From contig DISW01000023.1 of assembly GCA_002422605.1 (NCBI GenBank), positions 310,001 to 374,000 on the forward strand: 64,000 bases of DNA, written 5' to 3'. The translations under genes and the position numbers were made by a program. This stretch comes from Bacteriovoracaceae bacterium UBA6200 (GTDB lineage: Bacteria > Bdellovibrionota > Bacteriovoracia > Bacteriovoracales > Bacteriovoracaceae). The stretch's first letter is position 1. Each line of letters starts with the position of its first letter. Shown here piece by piece: positions 7,313 through 16,564 of this stretch. The notes beneath the pieces are model-generated. The model saw only the letters and a list, made by a program, of their open reading frames with translations. It made no database searches and was not told where the DNA came from.

Positions 7313-8173
7313 ATGAAAATCTTAATTTTACTTCTTCTCTTGCCCCTTACTTCTTTTTCTGCTTTTGATGAATCTGAGCACTATCCGGAAGATCGCCCTT
7401 ACACCGATGCCGATCGCGGAATGGGTCCGTATCGGTCCCTCTCTCTTTATAAAAGTGGTAGTTTCTCTTTAACTTTTGATGATGGCCCTGATCCTAAGAG
7501 AACTCCCCAGATTTTAGATATTTTAAAACGCTATGAAGTTAAGGCCACTTTTTTTGTTCTGACAAAACTTGTAAATGATAAAACCTTTCCTCTTATTAAG
7601 AGAATGCTTGATGAAGGCCATATTGTGGCTTCCCATGGTCCAAGTCATGACCGCTCAGGGGATTTATCCAAAGAAGAATGGAAGAGACAAACTAAACAAT
7701 CATTCATGGATCTGGCCCGTTGGTATAAGAAGGCAGGCCATGAGTTTACTAAACATTATTACCGCTTTCCTTATGGAAGCTATGGCACAAGATCGGATTA
7801 TCATCACATCAATGCTTTGAAAGAAGTCTCCCGTGAGCTTATGGGTGAGAACTGCATTCATATGGTTTTTTGGGATATTGATACCAGTGATTGGGTTCCT
7901 GGTATGACGCCTGAAGAGGTTGCTGGAAATATCGTGGCCTGGAATGAAGGTGGTACTTACATAGGATTTAAAAAACAAGGTAATGGATACGTGAAAGTTC
8001 CTTCTATTGTTAATAATCCAATTGGCGGTGGCGTGGTTCTTCAGCACGATGTGCAGACTCCATCAATTAAAGGGCTGGAGCTGTTTATAAAGTATGCTCA
8101 GAACAGTAATCTCCTTCTTCCAAGACTTGATGAAGTAGAGGAATATCAAATTACAAAAGATTGTCGTCTCTAG
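7313..8173 (+). CDS. Exported polysaccharide deacetylase (CE4, NodB domain)
   Basis: A 286-residue protein with signal peptide MKILILLLLLPLTSFSAF. It has the complete CE4 motif set: TFDDGP (54-59, metal-binding and base Asp), H108-x3-H112 in HGPSH, RFPYGSYG (151-158), DIDTSDW (188-194) and LQHD with His245. The family removes N- or O-acetyl groups from peptidoglycan, chitin or exopolysaccharide in a metal-dependent reaction. In predatory Bdellovibrio, related secreted enzymes modify prey peptidoglycan (family knowledge); the same role here is a guess. It converges with cydB with three bases between the stops. Confidence 0.88.
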   Translation: MKILILLLLLPLTSFSAFDESEHYPEDRPYTDADRGMGPYRSLSLYKSGSFSLTFDDGPDPKRTPQILDILKRYEVKATFFVLTKLVNDKTFPLIKRMLDEGHIVASHGPSHDRSGDLSKEEWKRQTKQSFMDLARWYKKAGHEFTKHYYRFPYGSYGTRSDYHHINALKEVSRELMGENCIHMVFWDIDTSDWVPGMTPEEVAGNIVAWNEGGTYIGFKKQGNGYVKVPSIVNNPIGGGVVLQHDVQTPSIKGLELFIKYAQNSNLLLPRLDEVEEYQITKDCRL

Positions 8174-8176
8174 AGA

Positions 8177-9169
8177 TTATTTCGACTTAAATATTTTCAT
8201 CAGAATGAAGTAACCCGGCAGGATGAGGGGTAACCCAATAATCAGGGCAAAACAGAGGTATTTTAATACTTCAGGCTCAGCGGCACTAGAAATCATACTG
8301 AGTGTGGTCCCGTCTTTCATCAAGACAAAATTCGGATAAAGAGGAACTGCTCCTGCGGCCCCGATACAGATGAGCTGGGCCCCAGCTATCACTCGGGATA
8401 TGGCCTTCTGTCTTTTTTTAATCGAAGTGATCTGGGGAAAAAGAAGAATAAAAGACATAAGAATTAAAACGATACTTATTGGATTAAAATAAAAGAATTT
8501 CCAACGCTCAAAATTTGTCAGGAAGAGAATTCCGTGAGTTAAAATCCCGCTCAGTATTAAGAAAATAAAGATACGGACAGTGAGTCTTCTCCACTCTGGA
8601 ATATTTTTTTCAGCTTCCATCAGTAGAAATAACGAAGCATTAAACATCATGAGTAAAGTAACAAAGAGTCCCATCGACAGACTAAACGGGTTTAACCAGT
8701 GCCCGAAATACCTTTCAAAAACCCCTGTATCATTCAACGTAAAATCACCCAACATGAGGGAACCAACAATGATGCCGATCCAGAATGTGCACCATATGGA
8801 CGAGAGCCCAAAAAACCAATGATAGACCTTTTGGGAATTATCTATGATGGGGTCATAATGAAGAAAGGTGAAGCTTGCGCCTCGGAAGATGATACCAATA
8901 ACAAAGGCACCTGCCGGGAAATGGTACCATTCTGAAAAGAACCAAAAAATAGTTGAAAAGGCATTGAAGGTAATTACGATGACCAGGATTAACCAGATGT
9001 GGTTTGATTCCCAGACTGGGCCCATGGCCCTCCCGATGAGAGTTGTTTTTTCTTTTCTATCAATACCAATCGGAAGGATTTGAAGGATACCAGCGCCAAA
9101 ATCAGCTCCCGCCAGGAAAGCATAAAGGAAAATAGCGACGGCGGTAATTAAGAGAATGAACTCAATCAT
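8177..9169 (-). CDS. cydB: Cytochrome bd-type quinol oxidase subunit II
   Basis: A 330-residue inner-membrane protein with about eight to nine hydrophobic segments. N-terminal FLYAFLAGADFGAGI and GPVWESNHIWLILVIVITFNAF are diagnostic CydB blocks, as is FPAGAFVIGIIFRGASFTF. Together with CydA it oxidises quinol and reduces oxygen to water at high affinity. The ATG overlaps the cydA stop by four bases, so translation is probably coupled. No cydX-like micropeptide is seen after it. Confidence 0.95.
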   Translation of the reverse strand: MIEFILLITAVAIFLYAFLAGADFGAGILQILPIGIDRKEKTTLIGRAMGPVWESNHIWLILVIVITFNAFSTIFWFFSEWYHFPAGAFVIGIIFRGASFTFLHYDPIIDNSQKVYHWFFGLSSIWCTFWIGIIVGSLMLGDFTLNDTGVFERYFGHWLNPFSLSMGLFVTLLMMFNASLFLLMEAEKNIPEWRRLTVRIFIFLILSGILTHGILFLTNFERWKFFYFNPISIVLILMSFILLFPQITSIKKRQKAISRVIAGAQLICIGAAGAVPLYPNFVLMKDGTTLSMISSAAEPEVLKYLCFALIIGLPLILPGYFILMKIFKSK

Positions 9170-10476
9170 GTTTCATCCTTTTTCAAGAAGTGAACCAGGA
9201 TTAAGCGGTAAAAGAGCCAGCAAACCACACCCATTAAAAAGAAATAAAGAAAGAGATAGGTATAGAAGGTTAACTGTAAAGCAGGAGCTTGTGTCAGAGC
9301 GTCTTTAGTTTTCATAAAACCATAAATGATCCAAGGCTGTCTTCCCACCTCAGTGACTGTCCAGCCGGCCTCTAAGGCAATAATGCCAAGAGGAGAGATG
9401 AGGACAAAGTATTTCAACAACCAGGGATAGTCTGTAAGTGGCTTTTTCCGGATGAGACATATGAGGGCCATGATTGCTCCCAAGGCCAGGAGTGTGCCGC
9501 AAAAAATCATAATCTGAAAAGCAAAATGAACAATTAAAACAGGAGGCCACTCATCCTTTGGAAATTCTTTTAGACCTTTCACTGGCGCATTGAAATCACC
9601 ATGAGCAAGAAAACTTAAGGCCTTAGGAATATGAAGAGCATAATCTACTTTCTCATTTTCTACATCCGGGAGGCCTCCCAGGATAAGAGGGGCCCCTTCT
9701 GTCGTTTCAAAGAGTGCTTCCATAGCAGCAAGTTTTAAGGGCTGTCTTATCGCTATATCCTTGGCCGCAAAATCTCCGCTCAGGGGTTGGAGAAGGGAAG
9801 CAATAATAAAAAAAGGAGCGGCCACTTTAATCGCCATGAGGTTGAGAGTTTTTCTCCTTCCCAGAAGATAAAGAAAGGAATGAATGCCGAGTACTCCGGC
9901 AGATACACTGGTGAAGGCCGCAAGGGTCATATGGTGGGTTTGAGAGAAAAAAGCATCGTTAAACATCGCCTTAAGTGGATCAATATTTATGTAGGCCCCA
10001 TCCTTAAACTCGAATCCTTGTGGGGCGTTCATCCAGGCATTGACTGCCATGACAAAGATTCCTGAAGTAACTCCTGCAATGCCAACCATTAAAGAGGCGA
10101 ACCAATGTTTCCAGGGAGAAAGCCGATCAAATCCATAAAGGAAAATCCCTAATGCAATCGCCTCCAGGAAAAAGGCCGTGCCTTCCAGAGAAAAAGGAAG
10201 ACCGATAATGGGACCAGCATGTTTCATAAATTCAGGCCATAAAAGCCCTAATTCAAAACTCAGTAGGGTACCGGACACTGCACCTACGGCAAAAAAGATG
10301 GCGACACCCTTCATCCAGATTTTGGTCAGTTCTAATGACTCGGGATCTTTTTTCTTCAAATACATCCAGTAACTAGCACTCATGAATAAAGGCATGACCA
10401 TGCCGATGACGGCAAAGATAATGTGAAAGCCGAGGGAGAAGGCCATTTGTAGGCGAGCTGCAAGTAGGGCATCCAT
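9166..10476 (-). CDS. cydA: Cytochrome bd-type quinol oxidase subunit I, short Q-loop
   Basis: A 436-residue inner-membrane protein. His18 (SLGFHII) is the haem b595 ligand. SLEGTAFFLEA supplies Glu98 and Glu105 with the seven-residue spacing of the cyanide-insensitive (CIO) branch, and VGRQPW is present. The periplasmic Q-loop is short (no long insertion after the GDFAAKDIA segment), unlike E. coli CydA of ~520 residues. This supports a CIO-like subclass that supports respiration under low oxygen, cyanide or nitrosative stress (family knowledge). Promoter unclear; a TAGCCT box lies six bases before the ATG. Confidence 0.94.
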   Translation of the reverse strand: MDALLAARLQMAFSLGFHIIFAVIGMVMPLFMSASYWMYLKKKDPESLELTKIWMKGVAIFFAVGAVSGTLLSFELGLLWPEFMKHAGPIIGLPFSLEGTAFFLEAIALGIFLYGFDRLSPWKHWFASLMVGIAGVTSGIFVMAVNAWMNAPQGFEFKDGAYINIDPLKAMFNDAFFSQTHHMTLAAFTSVSAGVLGIHSFLYLLGRRKTLNLMAIKVAAPFFIIASLLQPLSGDFAAKDIAIRQPLKLAAMEALFETTEGAPLILGGLPDVENEKVDYALHIPKALSFLAHGDFNAPVKGLKEFPKDEWPPVLIVHFAFQIMIFCGTLLALGAIMALICLIRKKPLTDYPWLLKYFVLISPLGIIALEAGWTVTEVGRQPWIIYGFMKTKDALTQAPALQLTFYTYLFLYFFLMGVVCWLFYRLILVHFLKKDET

Positions 10477-10501
10477 AATGAAAGGCTAGCATAGAGAAAT
10501 A

Positions 10502-10532
10502 AAAAAGGGCCACCTTGCGGCGGCCCTTTGAA
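10502..10532 (-). terminator. Rho-independent terminator after the zinc-protease lipoprotein
   Basis: AAGGGCCGCC/GGTGGCCCTT stem (one G-U pair, GCAA loop) followed on the minus strand by TTTTTTATTTC. It lies between the protease gene and the cydA start. Confidence 0.8.
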
Positions 10533-10550
10533 GTGTGTAGAACTTTGCTC

Positions 10551-12785
10551 TTACTTTTCGCAGCTAATAGCTTTCTGTACGTAAACAGTTGTTGTCGCGG
10601 CCACTGCATCAATTACTTTTTTCAAGTTATCTTCAGCAAGTGTGCGTGCTTCGGCAGATTCTTTGCTTTCAAGAACTTGTTGCAGCTTAGGGTTACAAAG
10701 TTTCTTCTCAAGGCGATAAAGAACATATTCTTTAACCTGAGTTTTGTCTTCAGGACGGTCATTCTTACCAAAGAAGTTGGTCCATGTGTCAGCTGTATTT
10801 TCGGCACTCAAACCATAGGCCAATAGTCTTGTAACGGCTTCTGTTAATTGAGTGTTCACTTCCGCTACCGTCCATACAGGAGCTGCGTCAGATTTTCTTT
10901 CTAGTACCAAGTCAAGAACTCGATCAATACGACCTTCCCAGAAAGAGAATGGATCACTTGTTGCATCAGAGTTCGTACATTCAGGAGATTTAATCTTCAT
11001 AGAGTTCAAGTCATTACCTTGATCTTCATCTGTACAGAACCAATCTAAGTGCGTAGGCATTGAACCAGTGTAACCATAAGCGATTGCCATGCGGTCGTAA
11101 GGTCCGATTGTATTCAGGTGACGATATGGACGACCAAGGTATTCCATAACAGATCTTGAAACAGATCCTTCTTCGCCGTTTTCATAAGCCCCGAGGTTAC
11201 CTTTAAAGTTGTGACGAAGACCTAAGTTGTGACCAACTTCATGGGCCACGATTTCTAGCATGTAACCGTCCATGTATTCTTCATAGCTCATATTGGCCGG
11301 TACGATTTCGAATTCGCCTTTAGCAATTGGATCCATAAGCTCAGCTTTTTGAGCATGGATATTCATATCAAGATGTTTACCAAGTTTTAACTTATACTGA
11401 GTGCTTGTACGAGGTGCGAGTTCTTTTTGAACTTGAGCATTGAATTCTTTAATAAGTTTATTAGCTTCAGCAAGCTTACCCATTTCTTTAAGATCACGGG
11501 CCTTCTCTGAAACACCGAACCACTTCTTATAAAGAGATACAATTGTTGGACCTTGAACTAGAACGTTAGCAGACATAGTCTGACCGGTGTATTGGTTTGC
11601 AATTGAAGGTCCAAGACCACCGTAACCCGCTTTGTTCACAAGATCCCATTCAATAATGTTGTAACGGATATCACCTGGAACCAGTAGAGCGGCACGTGGG
11701 TCAGTCGCATCTACGAATTCATAACTAATAAGATTATGACCGATTGTATTTTTGAATTCTACGTTCCAGTCGTCTAATGCTCTTCCGAAAACTCCTTTGA
11801 ATTCATCCGGAACGTTTTTAATGAAGTATTTAACAGGGGCCATTCCCGGGGCCATTTCTGTTGTAGAAAAACGAGTGATTTTGCTTTTTGAACCACGATC
11901 TGTCTGGAAGAAACCTACGCCATTAGCAGCTTCTCGAGCTTCGAATGCCGGATTCTGATCAGAGTTGAGTTTTAAGTACCAACGAACAGAGAATTCTGTT
12001 CTTGGAGCAGAAGCATCGTTGGCAGAAGCGGTTACTGGAATCATTGTTGTTTTGACATCAAAAATAAGCGTCTTCATGTCATATTCAACAGAAGTCGTAC
12101 CACTTGAGATGGCCTTAAGTTTTGTGTATTGGCCTTGAGGATCCAACATAGAAACAAGATCCAGCTCTTTACCGATAACTGACATATCAAGGATAAGCAT
12201 ACCGCTATCTTGGTTGTAACCAACGATTGGTAAGTTTAGAAGAGCAGATTGAGCTGAACTTTCTGTACAATTAGAAAAACAACCCACTAAGGTCATAACC
12301 GGAGTACCATCAGGCATGGAGTTAATGACGGTGCGAACATGAACAGGAGTCAGGTCTGTTAGTTTTAAAATTCCAAGACTTTCATTCACTCTATCAGAAA
12401 CTTGTGTGATTACTCCACCAAAGACATTTTGCTCACCAACTAGACCAATTGGAAAACCAATATAAAGTGTTTCTTCTTGAGAATTAAGATCAGACTTTGA
12501 TTTGTTAATTGATTCAGCTGCTCCCGATCCCTGTGGTAAATCTTTTAATATTTTCATCACTTTGGAATTAGTGATCGTTAGCAGTGACTTATTAATAGCG
12601 GCCAGTTTAAATGCTGATTTAGAAATAACTTGAAGTTCAATATTTTCATCACCAATGATGGCGTTAGCATCGGAATTATTAGTAATTCGATTAGACTTTT
12701 TCTTTTCTGCTTTAAAATCTACACAAGAGGTAGAAAGAACTGATAGTGCAGCAACAGCGAGAACCGATGACTTGATTTTTTTCAT
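10551..12785 (-). CDS. Zinc-dependent metalloprotease lipoprotein
   Basis: A 744-residue protein; lipobox VLSTSC gives lipidated Cys21. A long N-terminal domain (about 40-310) of beta-rich character is followed by a metzincin-like catalytic region with H515-E-V-G-H519-N-L-G-L-R-H525 as three zinc ligands and SVMEY (545-549) as a Met-turn. This matches the M10/M12-like DUF4953/DUF5117 zinc-protease group. Four cysteines near the C-terminus may form disulfides. GGAG before the ATG at 12785 decides the start over the in-frame ATG at 12815. Probably displayed on the envelope or delivered outward; substrate unknown. Confidence 0.87.
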   Translation of the reverse strand: MKKIKSSVLAVAALSVLSTSCVDFKAEKKKSNRITNNSDANAIIGDENIELQVISKSAFKLAAINKSLLTITNSKVMKILKDLPQGSGAAESINKSKSDLNSQEETLYIGFPIGLVGEQNVFGGVITQVSDRVNESLGILKLTDLTPVHVRTVINSMPDGTPVMTLVGCFSNCTESSAQSALLNLPIVGYNQDSGMLILDMSVIGKELDLVSMLDPQGQYTKLKAISSGTTSVEYDMKTLIFDVKTTMIPVTASANDASAPRTEFSVRWYLKLNSDQNPAFEAREAANGVGFFQTDRGSKSKITRFSTTEMAPGMAPVKYFIKNVPDEFKGVFGRALDDWNVEFKNTIGHNLISYEFVDATDPRAALLVPGDIRYNIIEWDLVNKAGYGGLGPSIANQYTGQTMSANVLVQGPTIVSLYKKWFGVSEKARDLKEMGKLAEANKLIKEFNAQVQKELAPRTSTQYKLKLGKHLDMNIHAQKAELMDPIAKGEFEIVPANMSYEEYMDGYMLEIVAHEVGHNLGLRHNFKGNLGAYENGEEGSVSRSVMEYLGRPYRHLNTIGPYDRMAIAYGYTGSMPTHLDWFCTDEDQGNDLNSMKIKSPECTNSDATSDPFSFWEGRIDRVLDLVLERKSDAAPVWTVAEVNTQLTEAVTRLLAYGLSAENTADTWTNFFGKNDRPEDKTQVKEYVLYRLEKKLCNPKLQQVLESKESAEARTLAEDNLKKVIDAVAATTTVYVQKAISCEK

Positions 12786-13055
12786 CACACACTCCGATGG
12801 TTTGTATTTGAGCAATGTGATAATATCTTGATTTTGAATTAAGGTGCCAAGTAGTGAAATACTTACATAGGTGTAATGATTTAAACAGAGGATGGTTGTT
12901 TTAAGTTGTTGAAATTATTGTTGTTCAAGGGAGGGACAGTGGGAATGATTTAGAATTTTGTCGAATACTCACTTCTCGGTCGAATAGCTAGCATCAAATT
13001 GCCACCAGTTTATGGGGACTTAGAGGGGTGAGAACGAAGTTCCCACCCACAATGA

Positions 13056-13376
13056 TTAGCGGTCTTCTTCTAGAGTTGAATCATTATATTCATCAACAGC
13101 TTCATCTCTTGTCTCTTCCATCTCTTGACGAGCATCCATCGTTTCTTCATTCATTTCGTCGCGGGCCTCGTCGATTTGCTGGCCACTTTCTTCTCGTTGC
13201 TCTTCAATCTCAGAATCTCTCATGTCGGGTTCAACCACATCAGATGGAGCTGTATCCATCGATCTGGATTCTTCTTGTTGCATTCCTGTACCAGCACCAG
13301 TTGCAGGTTCTTCATTTCGATTACATCCGTAGATCATGAGTGAGAGAACCGAAAGCATTAATAAAATTTTTTTCAT
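13056..13376 (-). CDS. Small acidic lipoprotein
   Basis: 106 residues; lipobox LMIYGC (Cys ~18). The mature part is Glu/Asp/Arg-rich with heptad-like repeats (EEQREESGQQIDEARDEM, MDARQEMEETRDEA) suggesting a single amphipathic helix or coiled coil, as in small Lpp-like or EspA-type spacers. AGGAG before the ATG at 13376 sets the start. No family recognised. Confidence 0.7.
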   Translation of the reverse strand: MKKILLMLSVLSLMIYGCNRNEEPATGAGTGMQQEESRSMDTAPSDVVEPDMRDSEIEEQREESGQQIDEARDEMNEETMDARQEMEETRDEAVDEYNDSTLEEDR

Positions 13377-13544
13377 AAGATCTCCTTGTTGCATTCCACT
13401 TAATCTACCGAGTGTGCTTTTTGTTATGAAACTTTTTCCTTTCTAAACTTTTAGCACCCAAGTTAGTCAGTCATACAAACAACGGCCTTAATTAAGATTC
13501 ATTCCCTGTGTTGTTAATTAAAATATGCATATCAGGAGGATGGT

Positions 13545-13790
13545 ATGGATATAACCCTGGAAGTTGTTTTAACCATTATAGGATTAAGTTTTTGGTTTCT
13601 TTTTCCAATTGGGATGTTCTTGTCAGTTTCACGCATTGATAAAAACACAGATCAGATTGTGCGACTAGAAAAGTACCGTGAAGAGCAAGAAGACAAGTAT
13701 CATCATTATCAATTCAATAAGGCCCGCCATCGTCACTTCGACTGGCATCATCCAATCCTTCATTTTAAACGATGGCTTAATCAACCATAA
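13545..13790 (+). CDS. Small single-pass membrane protein
   Basis: 81 residues with one N-terminal membrane helix (VVLTIIGLSFWFLFPIGMFL), then an arginine/histidine-rich cytosolic tail (KYHHYQFNKARHRHFDWHH). AGGAGGATGGT directly before the ATG gives strong support that it is translated. No family recognised; the His clusters could bind metal (inference). Confidence 0.65.
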   Translation: MDITLEVVLTIIGLSFWFLFPIGMFLSVSRIDKNTDQIVRLEKYREEQEDKYHHYQFNKARHRHFDWHHPILHFKRWLNQP

Positions 13791-13798
13791 GCTGGCCT

Positions 13799-14023
13799 CT
13801 ATTTAATAGGAAAGAGGGGACGACCCGGTAGTTCATCCTTTGTTGAGTTCTCTTTATCTTGTTTCACTTTCTTCTCTTCTTCAGGAGATTTTTCTTCCTC
13901 CTGTTTTTGCTGTTCCTCAGGCGGAAGATGATTTTCATCTGGTTGATAGGGAGGTGGTTCCCAGATTTCGGCTCCACCTGAGATGGAGAAAAGGATTCCT
14001 GTCAGGATAATGAGTCTTTTCAT
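13799..14023 (-). CDS. Small exported Glu/Lys/Pro-rich protein
   Basis: 74 residues: signal peptide MKRLIILTGILFSISGGA followed by a low-complexity tail (PPPYQPDENH, then Glu/Lys/Gln-rich). GGAGGGTCGC precedes the ATG. One of at least six short, charged, secreted proteins in this window with no recognised family. Confidence 0.65.
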   Translation of the reverse strand: MKRLIILTGILFSISGGAEIWEPPPYQPDENHLPPEEQQKQEEEKSPEEEKKVKQDKENSTKDELPGRPLFPIK

Positions 14024-14157
14024 GCGACCCTCCTTAGCTTTTTAATGATAACGCTGAATATGAGAGATATCTCCTGAAGCTACTTTTAAGTCAGGTTTCT
14101 TGAGAAAAGATTTAGAGGCAACTCTCTTCACGTTTGATGAGGGTAGGTGTACTTTTG

Positions 14158-14268
14158 TATCAAGCCCAGGGTGTTCGACAAGAGAAGTTGATAAAGCATC
14201 ATTTGAAAAACACCGAGTAGAAATACAATGGGTCAAAAACGGCCATCTTCGGATGGCCGTTTTATTTT
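14158..14268 (+). ncRNA. Possible small RNA ending at a UUCG-loop terminator
   Basis: No supported gene covers this stretch on the plus strand, yet it ends at a strong terminator. A GGUGUU/AACACC stem encloses a small CGAC/GUUG hairpin, followed by the terminator at 14236-14268. A weak promoter (TTCACG, 17 bases, TACTTT) lies just upstream. Could instead be a 5' leader of the following lipoprotein gene. Confidence 0.25.
14236..14268. terminator. Bidirectional rho-independent terminator with UUCG loop
   Basis: AACGGCCATC-TTCG-GATGGCCGTT followed by TTATTTT on the plus strand; the minus strand copy is followed by TTTTG. The UUCG tetraloop is unusually stable. It sits immediately upstream of the ribosome site of the 14283 gene. 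Confidence 0.8.
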
Positions 14269-14282
14269 CAGGAGGAGGCTTC

Positions 14283-15125
14283 ATGTTCTCCCGGCTACTC
14301 ATCCTACTACTAGTTGTGAGCTGTTCAACCAGCAAACCTACTCCCTACCAGAAAGAAAAAAAGAAGGAAGGATACCGGGATCTGACCTTCGAAGAACTCC
14401 GTATTTCTAGTTTCAAAGCAAATGCCCATACAAAAAAAGATCGGGCCATTCTTTATGCCGAGTTTCGGGCCATCGATCAGTGCTTATCGGAAGGTAAAAA
14501 ACACGCAAATTTAATCGATGTTCTTGATAAAACCATTGAGAAAGAAATCACGAAAAGCACCGGAGGCGCCTGGGGACCTTCAATCTATGGGGGGGCCTAT
14601 CCTTATTATAGCCGTTACTCCACCATTGGCGTAGGAATTGATTACAGTAGTATTTCAACTAATAGCTGGAAAGAGACGCTGACTTTTCCCCATATAGAAA
14701 TCTATTATACTTGCTCCGATAGAGTCTTCAGACCGAGAGTTCAGTTTAAAGAATTAACGGCCGAAGAAATCAAGCATCTCGTAAAAGACGTCAAAGGGGC
14801 CCTGCAAATAGAGAAGATAATGGAAAATTCTCCCAATAAAGAAAACCTCGAATCCGGAGATATTGTTTTAAAGGCGAATGGAAAACGGATCGAAAAAGTT
14901 TTTGAGCTGATCAGTTTGTTTAATGCAGATAAAAAAGAAGTGAAATTAGAAATTTTACGAGAGGGTGAAAGAAAGCGTCTCGTTTTAAAATCAGAGGATA
15001 TCACTCAGGAAGTTAAGCAAGCTGAAGCTGAAATTATTAAAAAGGCCTGCCAGGATAAGAAGATTAAAAAATATAATGAGAAATCAGAGCTATTAAAAAA
15101 CAGGCTTTGTAAGACGGAACGATGA
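14283..15125 (+). CDS. Lipoprotein with C-terminal PDZ-like domain
   Basis: About 280 residues. MFSRLLILLLVVSC gives a lipobox with Cys14. The middle contains a Gly/Tyr-rich segment (GGAWGPSIYGGAYPYYS). The C-terminal ~90 residues (LQIEKIMENSPNKENLESGDIVLKANG..., split here) have the pattern I-x-x-I-x-x-x-S-P-A/N-x-x-x-x-L-x-x-G-D-I-V-L-x-x-N-G-x-x-I of a PDZ domain, followed by VKLEILREGERKRLVL. AGGAGGAGG sets the start at 14283; upstream in-frame codons cross a terminator. The stop overlaps the next gene by four bases (ATGA), so it is in an operon with the LMF-like protein. Confidence 0.75.
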   Translation: MFSRLLILLLVVSCSTSKPTPYQKEKKKEGYRDLTFEELRISSFKANAHTKKDRAILYAEFRAIDQCLSEGKKHANLIDVLDKTIEKEITKSTGGAWGPSIYGGAYPYYSRYSTIGVGIDYSSISTNSWKETLTFPHIEIYYTCSDRVFRPRVQFKELTAEEIKHLVKDVKGALQIEKIMENSPNKENLESGDIVLKANGKRIEKVFELISLFNADKKEVKLEILREGERKRLVLKSEDITQEVKQAEAEIIKKACQDKKIKKYNEKSELLKNRLCKTER

Positions 15126-16564
15126 GTGAATTCTTAGCGGCTCCTCAATACTACTTAGCACGGCTCTTTTTTGATAGAGGACTTGCTATCCTTTACTTTG
15201 TCGCTTTTCTCAGTGCTTTTAATCAGTTTCCGGCCTTACTAGGTGAGAAGGGACTGTTACCGGTTCCTGAATATGTAAAAAGAGTCAAATTTCAGGAAGC
15301 TCCAGGACTATTTCACTGGAGGTATAGCGACTCTTTATTAAAGATGGTTTGTCTGTTTGGTATGCTATTTTCACTCACTCTTACTTTTGGTCTTTTTGAT
15401 ACTGCTCCAATTCTACTCCATATGTTTACATGGTTATTTCTCTATTTCTTATATTTATCGATCGTTAATGTAGGTCAGGAGTTTTATGGTTTCGGATGGG
15501 AGACAATGCTTCTTGAGGCCGGATTTTTTGCGGCCTTTATGGGACCTTCATGGGTAACGCCATCATGGATTCCCATTCTTATTTTGCGTTGGATGCTTTT
15601 TAGGACAGAGCTGGGAGCGGGTCTTATTAAGTTAAGAGGTGACCCATGCTGGAAGGATTTTACTTGTTTATACTATCACCACGAAACCCAACCACTACCA
15701 AATCCATTAAGCCGGTACTTTCATTCTCAACCAAAATGGTTTCACCGCTTCGGAGTAGGGTTTAGTCATTTCTGTCAGTTGGTAGCACCTTTTGGCCTTT
15801 TTTTACCTCAACCTATTTCAAGCATCGCCGGGATATTTTTAATCACCCATCAATTCATCTTAGTTGTGAGCGGCAATTACTCATGGCTTAACTGGTTAAC
15901 GATTATTTTGGGATTTTTGGCCATCTCTAATCTTAATCTTCCATCTCTGGAACTCGCTCCAATACCATTATGGTTTGAAGCTGTTCAGTATGCCGTTTTA
16001 GTATTAGCGCTTATTCTTAGTTACAAACCTCTTTTGAACCTATTCTCTCCCAGACAGTTTATGAATTACTGTTGGAATCGCTGGCATCTAGTTGGGGCCT
16101 ACGGTGCTTTTGGAAGTGTCACAAAAGAGCGTTACGAGGTTGTCATTGAGGGGAGTTCGAGTGATTTTCCAGAGGATGAATCTTCATGGATCGAGTATGA
16201 ATTTAAAGGTAAACCAGGGGCCTTAGACCGAATCCCGTCTGTGGTGGCGCCTTATCATTTACGGCTGGACTGGATGATGTGGTTTTTGCCCTTTTCTGTT
16301 TTCGTGAGTAACAAAAATATCTATGTACGTGGACACTCTCTTTACTTTATTAGGTTGATGCAGAAACTACTGCAAAATGATTCTCAACTTTTAAAGCTTT
16401 TTAGAACTGTGCCTTTTAGGGAAGCACCTCCAAAATGGGTGCGGGCCCGTTTTTATCAATATCATTTTACGAGTCCTGAAGAATATCGAGAAAGTCGTTT
16501 GATATGGAAAAGAGAATTGTTAGGTGAGTATTGCCCCGTTGTTTCTCTTAACGATCTTTTTTAA
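15122..16564 (+). CDS. Lipase maturation factor-like membrane protein (LMF family)
   Basis: A 480-residue polytopic membrane protein. N-terminal RLFFDRGLAILYFVAFLSAF, NVGQEFYGFGWETMLLEAGF and the LILRWMLFRTELGAGLIKLRGDPCW block, then LYYHHETQPLPNPLSRYFH, are hallmarks of lipase maturation factor family proteins. The C-terminal soluble part has PPKWVRARFYQYHF, also conserved. In animals LMF1 helps lipases fold in the ER; the bacterial role is unknown. The four-base overlap with the PDZ lipoprotein suggests they act together in the envelope. Confidence 0.85.
   Translation: MSEFLAAPQYYLARLFFDRGLAILYFVAFLSAFNQFPALLGEKGLLPVPEYVKRVKFQEAPGLFHWRYSDSLLKMVCLFGMLFSLTLTFGLFDTAPILLHMFTWLFLYFLYLSIVNVGQEFYGFGWETMLLEAGFFAAFMGPSWVTPSWIPILILRWMLFRTELGAGLIKLRGDPCWKDFTCLYYHHETQPLPNPLSRYFHSQPKWFHRFGVGFSHFCQLVAPFGLFLPQPISSIAGIFLITHQFILVVSGNYSWLNWLTIILGFLAISNLNLPSLELAPIPLWFEAVQYAVLVLALILSYKPLLNLFSPRQFMNYCWNRWHLVGAYGAFGSVTKERYEVVIEGSSSDFPEDESSWIEYEFKGKPGALDRIPSVVAPYHLRLDWMMWFLPFSVFVSNKNIYVRGHSLYFIRLMQKLLQNDSQLLKLFRTVPFREAPPKWVRARFYQYHFTSPEEYRESRLIWKRELLGEYCPVVSLNDLF

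Noticed and set aside
14170..14180. GTGTTCGACA resembling a tRNA T-loop
   Set aside because: No acceptor or anticodon stems can be formed around it.
14042..14335. Minus-strand ORF of 97 codons
   Set aside because: It runs through the UUCG terminator, has no ribosome site and overlaps the start of a clear lipoprotein gene.
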